Assembly (NCBI GenBank): GCA_027214385.1
Contig: JAPVXR010000017.1
Location: 1 to 64,000, forward strand
Source: Cryomorphaceae bacterium 1068
Lineage (GTDB): Bacteria; Bacteroidota; Bacteroidia; Flavobacteriales_D; Cryomorphaceae
Length of the DNA: 64,000 nucleotides
Direction of reading: 5' to 3'
Below, piece by piece: positions 36,381-45,391 of the stretch (within the stretch, counting starts at the first letter, position 1; each line of letters starts with the position of its first letter). The position numbers were made by a program, and so were the translations under genes. The notes beneath the pieces are model-generated. The model was not told the origin of the DNA, ran no database searches, and saw only the letters and a program-made list of their open reading frames with translations.

Positions 36381-37628
36381 ATGGCCGAAAGCGCAATAAA
36401 ATCCATTACACTGCCTGACAATGCTTCCTTCATTGAGGATTTCCCCATTCTCAAAAGAGAGGTGAATGGGCACAAGCTTGTTTACCTGGATAATGCGGCA
36501 TCGGCTCAAAAACCTAAGCAAGTTGTGCAGGCTATTGAAGATTATTATTTCAATGAGCACAGCAACGTTCACCGAGGCATACACTACCTCAGCCAATTGG
36601 CAACGGATAAGTACGAAGGTGCCAGAGAGAGAATGCGCCGATTCATCAATGCTGCTTCCTCCAAGGAAATCATCTTTACAAAAGGATGTACCGACGGGAT
36701 TAACCTCGTAGCAGCCGCTTTTTCGAAAGCGCACCTGAAAGAGGGAGATGAAGTACTCATTACCGAAATGGAGCACCACTCCAATATTGTCCCTTGGCAA
36801 ATGGCTTGCGCCGATAAAGGTGCCAAATTGGTGGTCGCCAATGTGAAGGAAGATGGATCGATCGACATGGATGACTTGAAGTCGAAACTGTCTGATCGAA
36901 CAAAATTGGTTTCTGTCGTTCATGTTTCGAATGCATTGGGAACCATTAATCCCGTGAAGGAAATAGTAGCTGAAGCAAAAAAATTCGGAGCTTACACTCT
37001 GATTGACGGAGCCCAAGCTGCTCCGCACGGAGGAATTGACGTTCGGGATATGGATTGCGATTTCTATGTGTTCTCGGGGCACAAAATGTACGGGCCAACC
37101 GGTAGCGGTATCCTTTACGGAAAAGAGGCCGTGCTAGACAACATGCCTCCTTACCAAGGTGGCGGTGAGATGATCAAGACGGTGACTTTTGAAAAAACCA
37201 CTTACAATGAACTTCCCTTCAAGTTTGAGGCAGGGACGCCCAATATGGCAGCTGCCATTGGATTAGCCGCAGCGGCTGACTTTATGGAAGACTTCGGTAT
37301 TGACAAAATCTCTGAAATCGAAAATGGCCTGCTGGCATATGCCACAGAAAGACTTTCGGAAATAGATGGATTAAGAATCATCGGAACGGCCGCACAAAAG
37401 GCCAGCGTTGTTTCTTTCGTTGTCGACGGAACCCACCCTTCCGATATCGGAGCGATTATCGACAAGCTCGGCATAGCGGTAAGAACAGGACACCACTGTA
37501 CGCAGCCCTTGATGGACAAGTTTGGCTTGCCGGGAACCTGTCGTGCATCCTTTGCGGCCTACAACACAATTGAAGAAATTGACTTGCTCACCGAAGGCGT
37601 AAAACGCGCTGTAAACATGTTGAGGTAA
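36381..37628 (+). CDS. sufS: Cysteine desulfurase SufS
   Basis: 415 residues, a group II cysteine desulfurase. The PLP lysine is Lys235 (SGHKMYGPTG) and the catalytic Cys373 is in RTGHHCTQP. Supplies persulfide to SufE. The stop codon shares one base with the sufE start (TAATG). Confidence 0.96.
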   Translation: MAESAIKSITLPDNASFIEDFPILKREVNGHKLVYLDNAASAQKPKQVVQAIEDYYFNEHSNVHRGIHYLSQLATDKYEGARERMRRFINAASSKEIIFTKGCTDGINLVAAAFSKAHLKEGDEVLITEMEHHSNIVPWQMACADKGAKLVVANVKEDGSIDMDDLKSKLSDRTKLVSVVHVSNALGTINPVKEIVAEAKKFGAYTLIDGAQAAPHGGIDVRDMDCDFYVFSGHKMYGPTGSGILYGKEAVLDNMPPYQGGGEMIKTVTFEKTTYNELPFKFEAGTPNMAAAIGLAAAADFMEDFGIDKISEIENGLLAYATERLSEIDGLRIIGTAAQKASVVSFVVDGTHPSDIGAIIDKLGIAVRTGHHCTQPLMDKFGLPGTCRASFAAYNTIEEIDLLTEGVKRAVNMLR

Positions 37629-38050
37629 TGGCAGATTCGATTCAAGAACGCGAAGCAGAAATCATTGAAGAGTTCGAGTTTTTCCCCGAATGGATGGAGA
37701 AATACGAACACCTCATTGAGTTGGGAAAAAGCCTTCCATTGATCGATGAGCAATACAAAACAGAAGACAACCTGATCAAAGGGTGTCAATCTAGAGTCTG
37801 GCTTCACGCCGACCGCGAAGCTGACAAAATCAAGTATTCTGCCGACAGCGACGCCATCATCACGAAAGGAATAATTGCCTTGATGATCCGGGTGCTCAAC
37901 GAGCAAAAACCCGAAGACATTGTGAGTGCAGAATTAGGCTTCATCGACAAAATCGGTTTGAAAGAACACCTCTCCCCCACTCGCTCAAACGGACTCGTTT
38001 CGATGGTGAAACAAATGAAATTTTACGCTTTGGCCCATCAGGCTAAATAG
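37628..38050 (+). CDS. sufE: Sulfur acceptor protein SufE
   Basis: 140 residues. The persulfide-accepting Cys53 is in NLIKGCQSRVW, with the conserved C-terminal region around LSPTRSNGL. Relays sulfur from SufS to SufB. It is translationally coupled to sufS by a 1-base overlap and lies 8 bases ahead of the DUF59 gene. Confidence 0.95.
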   Translation: MADSIQEREAEIIEEFEFFPEWMEKYEHLIELGKSLPLIDEQYKTEDNLIKGCQSRVWLHADREADKIKYSADSDAIITKGIIALMIRVLNEQKPEDIVSAELGFIDKIGLKEHLSPTRSNGLVSMVKQMKFYALAHQAK

Positions 38051-38058
38051 AAAAAGCT

Positions 38059-38370
38059 ATGAACGACATTCAACTTGAAACTACGATTATCGAAGTGATC
38101 AAAACGATCTACGACCCTGAGATTCCCGTGGATATCTACGAGTTGGGTTTGATCTACGATATTGCCATCGATTCCGAGCGTAAGGTAAAAGTGAGCATGA
38201 CATTGACTTCTCCTTCTTGTCCTGTAGCCGAATCACTTCCCGTTGAGGTAGAAGATAAAATCAAAGGAATTGAAGGGGTGAACGACGCTAAGGTCGAAAT
38301 CACCTTTGAGCCACCTTGGGACAAAGAAATGATGAGTGAGGAAGCGCAGCTTGAATTGGGATTCTTGTAA
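38059..38370 (+). CDS. DUF59/MIP18-family protein (SufT-like)
   Basis: 103 residues, a small alpha/beta DUF59 domain with IKTIYDPEIPVDIYELGL and TLTSPSCP motifs; the Cys in SPSCP is the conserved family cysteine. DUF59 proteins in suf operons act as Fe-S maturation factors in several bacteria. The stop overlaps the DUF2480 start (TAATG). I label it SufT-like on context. Confidence 0.9.
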   Translation: MNDIQLETTIIEVIKTIYDPEIPVDIYELGLIYDIAIDSERKVKVSMTLTSPSCPVAESLPVEVEDKIKGIEGVNDAKVEITFEPPWDKEMMSEEAQLELGFL

Positions 38371-38885
38371 TGAGCGATTTTGAAATTGAAAATAAAGTAG
38401 CCAAAAGCGGGCTGATAGTGATCGAAATGGACGAATTTGTTTCAGACGATGAGCTGGTTCAAATCGATATAAAAGAGCGCCTTTGGGAAGGATTCGCGCT
38501 CAAAGAGAAAGACTTTCGCGAATACGTTTCAACTCATGACTGGAGTCAATACCAAGATAAGGCAGTAGCCGTTTTTTGCTCCGCAGATGCCATTATTCCC
38601 AACTGGGCTTTTATGCTTTTGGCTTCAAAGCTCGAGTCAGTGACTTCTGAACTTTACTTCGACACTGCTGCTGAATCCGAAAAAAGACGGATAGAAAAAG
38701 CCATTTCAGCTCTCGACGCATCGGAGTACCAAGATGCTCGAATCATCATCAAAGGCTGTGGGAAAAAGTCAGTGCACTTTAGCGCCTACGGAAAGCTTAC
38801 CGAAAAGCTGATGCCCGTAGCAAAGACCATCATGTTTGGCGAGCCTTGCAGCACGGTGCCGATTTACAAAAAGCCGAAAGCTTAG
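38370..38885 (+). CDS. DUF2480 family protein
   Basis: 171 residues. It contains an N-terminal LIVIEMDEFV, a WSQYQDKAVAVFCSADAIIPNWAFMLLASKLES stretch (conserved AIIPNWA) and a C-terminal IKGCGKKSVHFSAYGKL with a Cys. The family occurs at the end of suf operons in Bacteroidota, but its biochemical role is unknown. Its end overlaps purF by 4 bases in convergent orientation. Coupling to the DUF59 gene suggests a linked step in Fe-S delivery. Confidence 0.85.
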   Translation: MSDFEIENKVAKSGLIVIEMDEFVSDDELVQIDIKERLWEGFALKEKDFREYVSTHDWSQYQDKAVAVFCSADAIIPNWAFMLLASKLESVTSELYFDTAAESEKRRIEKAISALDASEYQDARIIIKGCGKKSVHFSAYGKLTEKLMPVAKTIMFGEPCSTVPIYKKPKA

Positions 38886-40783
38886 TAAGCGCGCTCGTTT
38901 TTCCCTTCGTAGTAATTGATAAATGCCCGATTGACCACTTTGTTTCCTCCGGGTGTAGGATAATCTCCTGAGAAATACCAGTCGCCTAAATGATCGGGAA
39001 CTGCTTTATGCAATCCGTCCAGCGTTTGGAAAATGATCTCCACCTCACATTCCACTTCAGGTGGAGTAAGTAGCTTAGAAATTTCGGCTGATACCTCCTC
39101 GTAAGCAAATGGCGTGAAGATCTCTTTCGCATAATTTCGAATCTCCGACTTGTCCAGGTTCTCTTGGTTCTTGCACTTTTGGTAAACATCAGAGATGATT
39201 TTCTCCTGACCCGTTTTCTTCAAAAGGCTGATCCCTGCTTGAAAAGCGATAAAGTCCCCAAGCTTCGCCATATCGATTCCGTAGCAATCAGGAAAGCGAA
39301 TCTGAGGTGCGCTGGAAACAACCACGATTTTCTTCGGCTCCAGCCTATTCAAAATTCGGATGATACTTTGACGCAAAGTCGTACCACGAACTATACTGTC
39401 ATCAATCACCACAAGATTGTCCACCTTTGGCCGCACCGCTCCGTAGGTGACATCGTAGACGTGAGCCACCATATCATCTCGCGACTCATCTTGGGTAATA
39501 AACGTTCGTAGCTTGGCATCCTTCACGGCAATTTTTTCCATTCGAGGGCGCAGAGAGAGAATCCTCTCCAATTCATCGGGATCGGGTTTATCTCCGAGAT
39601 TCAAGATCATATCCTTCTTCTGGATATTCAAATGGTCTTCCAACCCTTTCATCATGCCGTAGAAAGCTACTTCAGCTGTGTTGGGAATAAAACTGAAAAC
39701 GGAATTTTCAATATCTCCATCTATGGTTTCCAAGACGCGCGGAACAACTGTTTTTCCTAGAGCGATTCGCTCGCGATAAATATCTTGATCGCTTCCTCTT
39801 GAGAAATAGATCCGCTCGAAAGAGCACGCTTTTCGTTCGCCAGGCGTCCTTATTTCGCTAAGGCTGAAAGTCCCGTCGTGTCTGATGATCGCAGCATTAC
39901 CAGGAGGCAATTCATGCACATCTTCCACCTTCAAGTTAAAAGCAGTTTGAATAACCGGCCTTTCTGATGCAACCACTATGACCTCATCGTCCTCGTGGTA
40001 AAATGCCGGCCGAATGCCATTCGGATCACGCAACACGAAAGCATCTCCGTGCCCAAGAAGACCCGCCATGGCATATCCCCCATCCCAGTCTTCAGCCGAA
40101 CTGCGAAGAATTTCAGGGAGATTAATGTGCTCAATGATTTTTTCTGTGATGTCCTTTTTGCTGTATCCCAGCGCTTTCCAGTTGGCTACCAATCGATCAT
40201 TCTCTTCGTCGAGGTAATGACCGATTTTTTCCAAAACGGTAACTGTATCAGATTTTTCCTTAGGGTGCTGCCCGATGTCTACCAAGAGATCGAACAACTC
40301 GTCTACATTGGTCAAGTTGAAATTGCCTGCGACTACAAGATTTCTCGTCTTCCAATTGTTCTGACGCAAAAACGGGTGACAGCTCTCAATGCTGTTTTTC
40401 CCAAAAGTTCCGTATCGAACATGCCCGAGGAATAATTCTCCGGTAAATCCTTCGTTCTGCTTAAGCCAATCAACATCCGTTAATTTCTGTTCCTCTTTTT
40501 CCGCAAGCTCTTGAAAACGCTTGTTAATATGATCGAAACACTCTTGAATAGGACGTTGACTATTGGATCTAACTCGGCTAATAAATCGAGTGCCCGGAGG
40601 CATATCGAGTTTGACATTGGCCACACCAGCTCCGTCTTGTCCGCGGTTGTGCTGTTTCTCCATAAGGAGATACAGTTTGTTCAGGCCGTAGAATGACGTC
40701 CCGTATTTTTCACGGTAAAAAGAGAGTGGTTTCTTGAGCCGGAGAAGTGCAATACCGCACTCGTGTTTGATCGGGTCGCTCAT
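38882..40783 (-). CDS. purF: Amidophosphoribosyltransferase (PurF-like, long form)
   Basis: 633 residues, longer than the roughly 500 of E. coli PurF. An N-terminal class II glutamine amidotransferase domain has the candidate nucleophile Cys9 in HECGIAL, implying removal of an eight-residue propeptide. A C-terminal phosphoribosyltransferase domain has the PRPP signature LVVIDDSIVRGTTL. The extra length lies in insertions of the glutaminase domain (about 80-130) and in a C-terminal extension of about 100 residues. Catalyses the first committed step of purine synthesis. Start is ATG at 40783; the possible -7 element TAACTTTG lies at 40808-40801 on the minus strand. Confidence 0.92.
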   Translation of the reverse strand: MSDPIKHECGIALLRLKKPLSFYREKYGTSFYGLNKLYLLMEKQHNRGQDGAGVANVKLDMPPGTRFISRVRSNSQRPIQECFDHINKRFQELAEKEEQKLTDVDWLKQNEGFTGELFLGHVRYGTFGKNSIESCHPFLRQNNWKTRNLVVAGNFNLTNVDELFDLLVDIGQHPKEKSDTVTVLEKIGHYLDEENDRLVANWKALGYSKKDITEKIIEHINLPEILRSSAEDWDGGYAMAGLLGHGDAFVLRDPNGIRPAFYHEDDEVIVVASERPVIQTAFNLKVEDVHELPPGNAAIIRHDGTFSLSEIRTPGERKACSFERIYFSRGSDQDIYRERIALGKTVVPRVLETIDGDIENSVFSFIPNTAEVAFYGMMKGLEDHLNIQKKDMILNLGDKPDPDELERILSLRPRMEKIAVKDAKLRTFITQDESRDDMVAHVYDVTYGAVRPKVDNLVVIDDSIVRGTTLRQSIIRILNRLEPKKIVVVSSAPQIRFPDCYGIDMAKLGDFIAFQAGISLLKKTGQEKIISDVYQKCKNQENLDKSEIRNYAKEIFTPFAYEEVSAEISKLLTPPEVECEVEIIFQTLDGLHKAVPDHLGDWYFSGDYPTPGGNKVVNRAFINYYEGKNERAY

Positions 40784-40948
40784 GAATTTTTTAGAAAGCG
40801 CAAAGTTAGTTGAATAAATCAGAAAGTAAATAACTCAAAGAATGATCAAACGTCTAAAGAAAAGTAGAAAAGACGGAACTCACGGTGTCAACCATTTAGG
40901 TGAATTAGCGTCATAATTGTATATCTTTAAAGTTCCTCGATCGAGAAA

Positions 40949-43900
40949 ATGCTCCCATCACCAAAGCAGATAACATTCTTCGTTTTCTGGCTGATATTAT
41001 TTCAGTCAGTCATTGGTGGTATCGACCCTCGGTTGGTAGAGAACAAAGGTCAATGGCACGAAAATGTTCATTTCAAGGCCCTTACTGATGGCGGATACTT
41101 TTTCATAGGAGAAGATGGCATTACTGTTCAGCAATTGGAGCAAGGCTTTTTCGATCACTTTCACGGCTACATACAAGGAAGTTCAGAAGAACCGCTGGCA
41201 AAAACGCATACGTTAAAGATCAACTTTATCGGTGGAGATTTCAGCGACTTTAGTGGAGAGGAGAATTTAGGTAGGGCTGACAACTTTTTTATTGGAAACA
41301 ATACGGCCAAACATGCTAAGGCAGTTCAGTCTTTTCAAAGATCTTACTACAGCAATGTCTACTCAAACATCGACTTACGGTTCGACATAAAAAGCGATCG
41401 ACTGAAATATGAGTTTCTGGTTGCGCCAAATGCTGATCCGAATGAAATTCAGATCAGTGTGAATCATGCTGAATCGATTGAAATTCGCGATGATCGTTTG
41501 ATTTTTAAGACGAGCATTGGTGAGGTTTACGAAGAGCCTCCGTTCGTCTATCAACTTGATGAGTATGGGCGTATCGAACGAGTAGAATGCAATTATCATT
41601 TAGCCGGAAACCTTGTGACCTATGAATTCCCGGAAGGTTATGACACCGCCCGAGAGCTTATAATTGATCCTGAAATATCCTTCTCGACATACGTCGGCGC
41701 ATTTTCCGATAATTTTGGCTTCACAGCCAGCTATGATGCCGATGGAGATCTTTACGGAGGGGCTATCGTTTTTGGTAGTGAATATCCAACTGTAGGAGGC
41801 CCCTTCCAAATAAATTTTGCGGGGGGAGTAATCGATTGTGGGATCACAAAATTCAGTGCAGATGGAACGGAATTGTTGTACAGCACCTTTTTAGGAGGAC
41901 TGGATAATGAAGCCCCGCACTCGCTGGTGGTCAATGAGAACAATGAGCTCTTTGTCTACGGAAGTACGGGGTCATTTGACTTTCCAACAACTACAGGTGC
42001 TGCACAAGAAAACTTTTCGGGAGGCCCTTCTTTAACGGGGCTCGGAGCATCCTACCTTCAGGGCTCAGACATTTTTGTTGCCAAAATCAGCGCAGATGGA
42101 ACTGACTTAATAGCTGCAACTTATGTTGGCGGGACAGGCAATGATGGCCTTAATTTTTCTCCGGCTCTGGAATTCAATTTCGGTGATCGATTTAGGGGGG
42201 AAATTGTAGTAGGTAATGAAGGAGATGTGTACGTGGCTTCCTCCACGGCGTCTGCTGACTTCCCCGCGGTAAACGGCTTCTCAAATGCTTTTAATGGTTT
42301 TTCCAATGGAACCGTATTTCGTTTGAGTGAAGATTTATCGACCCTAGTCTGGTCTTCCTCGACAGGCGGGCAGCTCGCTGAGGCAGCGTATGGTGTGCAA
42401 ATTGGACCCGACGGAACTATCTATATTACAGGTGGGACCGCCAGTTCAAATCTACCCGGAACTGCGAACGGAGCAAATCCAGATGCCAGTGGTGGTGTAG
42501 ATGGCTACATCATGCGAATTAGTGCCAATGGTGCAGTACTTCTTAACACAACTTACACGGGGACGAACGACTTTGATCAAACGTATTTTGTGCAATTGGA
42601 CACGGACGGAGAAGTATACGTCATCGGGCAATCGTTAGGAGATATGGAAGTATCAACAGGTGTTTATTCCAATCCCGGAGGGAAGCAATTTGTGCAGAAA
42701 TACAACAATGAGCTCACGAACTTGGAGTGGAGCACCACGATTGGAAGCAACGACAACCAAATCAACTTTTCTCCTTCGGCCTTTTTGGTGACCAACTGCA
42801 ATGATATTTATGTTTCAGGGTGGGGCGGATCCACCAATAATTTTGGCCAAGCCGGTGGAACAACTTTTGGATTACCTACGACTCCTGATGCATTTCAATC
42901 ATCAACCGATGGAAGTGACTTCTATCTGATGGTGCTCAGTGAAGATGCCCAAGATCTTACGTATGCTACTTACTTCGGCGGAAGTGAAAGTTCCGAACAT
43001 GTAGATGGCGGGACAAGTCGATTTGACAAAAACGGAACGGTTTATCAAGCTGTGTGCGCGGGTTGCGGAGGCTTGAGTGATTTTCCTAGTCAGCCCGGAG
43101 TTTGGTCACAAACCAATCCATCTTCCAACTGCAATTTGGGCGTTTTTAAGTTTCGGCTTAACTCCGTATCAGCATTGGCTGAAGTAGACTTCGATGCGAC
43201 TCCCCTGTGTGAAAATCAACCTGCAGTTTTTACTAATCTCAGTGAAGACGCTGATCTTTTTTTGTGGGATTTTGGCGATGACAATACCAGCACTGAATTT
43301 GAGCCTACTCACATTTATACTGAGCCCGGGATCTATGAAGTCACTCTTTTAGCAGAGGATAGTGAAGGTTGTTTAGGTCCCGATTCAACTACCATTGAAC
43401 TCGAAGTTCTCCCCTCGCCTGAAATTGAATTTGACTTTGAAAACAACCCGATTTGTCCGGGAGAACAATTGACTCTAGGGGCAAGTGGTGCAGACTCTTA
43501 CTTGTGGACACCTGCCGAAGTCTTTAATAACAACACCTTGGCAAATCCCATTTTCTCGGGATCAGAATCGACGACGGTTACCCTTACCGGTACTACTACG
43601 TGTGGTAGCCAATCATTAGAAGTAACTATTGAAGTTGGTACTGTCGAAGTTGAGCTGGAAGAAGAGATACTCATTTGCCCGGGTGAATCCGCCCAATTAA
43701 ACGCCTCCGGTGGCGTAGCCTATTCTTGGTTTCCCGCTACGTTTTTAGATGATCCCGATATCCCCAACCCAACCGTTACACCTGACACTGATGTAACTTA
43801 TGAAGTTACGGTGAGCACAGAGCAAGGATGTGAAGGGACGGGAAGTATCGAAGTCATCGTGTTGGATCCTCCTCCTGTACTTTCCGGAGAGACTGACTAT

Positions 43901-44824
43901 GCCACATGCAATTCCATTCCAGTGCAGCTTAATGTGAGCGGTGGCGACAACTATTCTTGGTTTCCGGAAACGGGCTTGAGCAATCCATCCATTTCAAACC
44001 CTACCGCAAACCCCTCATCTCCTACTGTTTACACAGTTACGACTAGCAATTCATGCGGCTCTTCCAGTCTGGATATTTTGGTGAGAACTGAGGCTATCGA
44101 TATTTCGATGACTACGGACTCTATCGGCTGTTTTCTGACGCCAATCGGCGTGAGTGCTTCCGGCGGTTCATCCTACAGATGGCAGCCGGAAAGTCTCTTC
44201 GCAGACCCGAATGCCGCGAATACTTCGGTTGAAATTACATCGTCAACCGAAATATCCGTCATTGGATTCAATGAAGATGGTTGTTTTGATATAGAGACTC
44301 GCTTGATTAGAATTTATCCCAGACAACCCATTTATCTGGGTCTTGATGAAGTTATTCCCTTTGGCGGTGAAGCGACTATTGAGGCTTTTAGCAATTTTCC
44401 CATTACGTGGGTTGAGAGTCCTTACTTGAGCTGCTTGGACTGCAGTAACCCCGTTGCATCACCACCTGAGACTTCGACCTTCTACGCCACTATAGAAACA
44501 CCTGACGGATGTATTGAAAGAGATTCGATTTTGGTAACAGTGACGGGAAACATTTACGTACCCAATGCTTTTTCTCCTGATGGGGATGGAATAAATGACA
44601 TTTTCAAAGCTCAGGGTATTGACATCGTTGAATTCAAAATGGAAATATTCAACAGGTGGGGAGAACTAGTGTTTACATCAAATTCAATAGACGATGGCTG
44701 GAACGGGAGCTCTCCGAATAACGAATATTACGCCCCCACAGACGTTTACCCTTATCGAATAGTCGCAAGAGAGCACACAGGGGAAGTATTCGAATTGAAA
44801 GGAATGGTGACGCTTATCCGTTAG
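40949..44824 (+). CDS. T9SS type B cargo: DUF7948, SBBP propeller and PKD-type surface protein
   Basis: 1291 residues. A signal peptide (about 1-24) is followed by a DUF7948-like N-terminal domain (about 25-230; ENKGQWHENVHFKAL...). SBBP-type seven-bladed propeller repeats (STYVGG/STFLGG, VAKISADGTDL) cover about 240-740. Next come a PKD domain (WDFGDDNTSTEFEPTHIY) and several SprB-type Ig-like repeats with (Y)SWFP...NPT-YTVT motifs (about 830-1190). The C-terminus is a gliding-motility type B sorting domain (VPNAFSPDGDGINDIF...FNRWG..VF). Exported across the outer membrane by type IX secretion and displayed on the surface; ligand unknown. It may use the PorP/SprF gene at 51379, but that is 7 kb away in another operon. 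Confidence 0.93.
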   Translation: MLPSPKQITFFVFWLILFQSVIGGIDPRLVENKGQWHENVHFKALTDGGYFFIGEDGITVQQLEQGFFDHFHGYIQGSSEEPLAKTHTLKINFIGGDFSDFSGEENLGRADNFFIGNNTAKHAKAVQSFQRSYYSNVYSNIDLRFDIKSDRLKYEFLVAPNADPNEIQISVNHAESIEIRDDRLIFKTSIGEVYEEPPFVYQLDEYGRIERVECNYHLAGNLVTYEFPEGYDTARELIIDPEISFSTYVGAFSDNFGFTASYDADGDLYGGAIVFGSEYPTVGGPFQINFAGGVIDCGITKFSADGTELLYSTFLGGLDNEAPHSLVVNENNELFVYGSTGSFDFPTTTGAAQENFSGGPSLTGLGASYLQGSDIFVAKISADGTDLIAATYVGGTGNDGLNFSPALEFNFGDRFRGEIVVGNEGDVYVASSTASADFPAVNGFSNAFNGFSNGTVFRLSEDLSTLVWSSSTGGQLAEAAYGVQIGPDGTIYITGGTASSNLPGTANGANPDASGGVDGYIMRISANGAVLLNTTYTGTNDFDQTYFVQLDTDGEVYVIGQSLGDMEVSTGVYSNPGGKQFVQKYNNELTNLEWSTTIGSNDNQINFSPSAFLVTNCNDIYVSGWGGSTNNFGQAGGTTFGLPTTPDAFQSSTDGSDFYLMVLSEDAQDLTYATYFGGSESSEHVDGGTSRFDKNGTVYQAVCAGCGGLSDFPSQPGVWSQTNPSSNCNLGVFKFRLNSVSALAEVDFDATPLCENQPAVFTNLSEDADLFLWDFGDDNTSTEFEPTHIYTEPGIYEVTLLAEDSEGCLGPDSTTIELEVLPSPEIEFDFENNPICPGEQLTLGASGADSYLWTPAEVFNNNTLANPIFSGSESTTVTLTGTTTCGSQSLEVTIEVGTVEVELEEEILICPGESAQLNASGGVAYSWFPATFLDDPDIPNPTVTPDTDVTYEVTVSTEQGCEGTGSIEVIVLDPPPVLSGETDYATCNSIPVQLNVSGGDNYSWFPETGLSNPSISNPTANPSSPTVYTVTTSNSCGSSSLDILVRTEAIDISMTTDSIGCFLTPIGVSASGGSSYRWQPESLFADPNAANTSVEITSSTEISVIGFNEDGCFDIETRLIRIYPRQPIYLGLDEVIPFGGEATIEAFSNFPITWVESPYLSCLDCSNPVASPPETSTFYATIETPDGCIERDSILVTVTGNIYVPNAFSPDGDGINDIFKAQGIDIVEFKMEIFNRWGELVFTSNSIDDGWNGSSPNNEYYAPTDVYPYRIVAREHTGEVFELKGMVTLIR

Positions 44825-45351
44825 ACGAATCGCGGATCGGTTTCCATTTTATGTCCACAGTTATTGCAGGTTCTCAAATCTTCACTTTCATAAAATTCAC
44901 GAAATCTCGGTAGAAAGTCTTTCTCAATATTCTCAAGTTTGAAGTACGTTTCATGCAATTTGTTGTTGCAATTGTCGCAAAACCAAAGAAGACCATCGTT
45001 GAAGTCAGTTCCCTTTCTCACCCTTTCGATTACCAAACCGACAGAGCCTTCAGACCGCATTGGAGAGTGTGGTATACGAGGCGGAAGCAGATACATCTCC
45101 CCTGCTTTTATCGGCACATCTACTGCCTCTCCATCCAGCTGAATGCGAACGTTTATATCGCCTTCCAGCTGATAGAACAACTCTTCGGTTTCGTTGTAGT
45201 GGTAATCTTTTCGGGCATTTGGCCCACCCACAACCATAACGATATAGTCGGTACCCTCAGGATATAAATTCTTATTGCCAACAGGTGGCTTGAGAATATC
45301 TCGGTTATCGTCGATCCACTGCTGCAAGTTAAAGGGCTTCGGAATACTCAT
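44821..45351 (-). CDS. nbaC: 3-Hydroxyanthranilate 3,4-dioxygenase
   Basis: 176 residues, a bacterial-length cupin. The iron ligands are at the expected positions: His51, Glu57 and His95. The C-terminal rubredoxin-like site has Cys125, Cys128, Cys162 and Cys165. Substrate arginines Arg47 and Arg99 are also visible. Opens the ring of 3-hydroxyanthranilate to 2-amino-3-carboxymuconate semialdehyde in the kynurenine pathway. No other kynurenine enzyme is adjacent, although a RidA-type protein of the same pathway type is at 15663. It overlaps the T9SS gene by 4 bases in convergent orientation. Confidence 0.95.
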   Translation of the reverse strand: MSIPKPFNLQQWIDDNRDILKPPVGNKNLYPEGTDYIVMVVGGPNARKDYHYNETEELFYQLEGDINVRIQLDGEAVDVPIKAGEMYLLPPRIPHSPMRSEGSVGLVIERVRKGTDFNDGLLWFCDNCNNKLHETYFKLENIEKDFLPRFREFYESEDLRTCNNCGHKMETDPRFV

Positions 45352-45391
45352 AAACTAAATCATTGGTCAAGCCTAAAGTTAGGCAAAATCG

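Noticed and set aside
40784-40948. Additional small genes in the purF/T9SS divergent gap
   Set aside because: No frame of useful length; only a possible -7 element for purF is supportable.
45352-45391. GCCTAA/TTAGGC inverted repeat between two minus-strand genes
   Set aside because: Six-base stem, two-base loop and no T-run; too weak to call a terminator.
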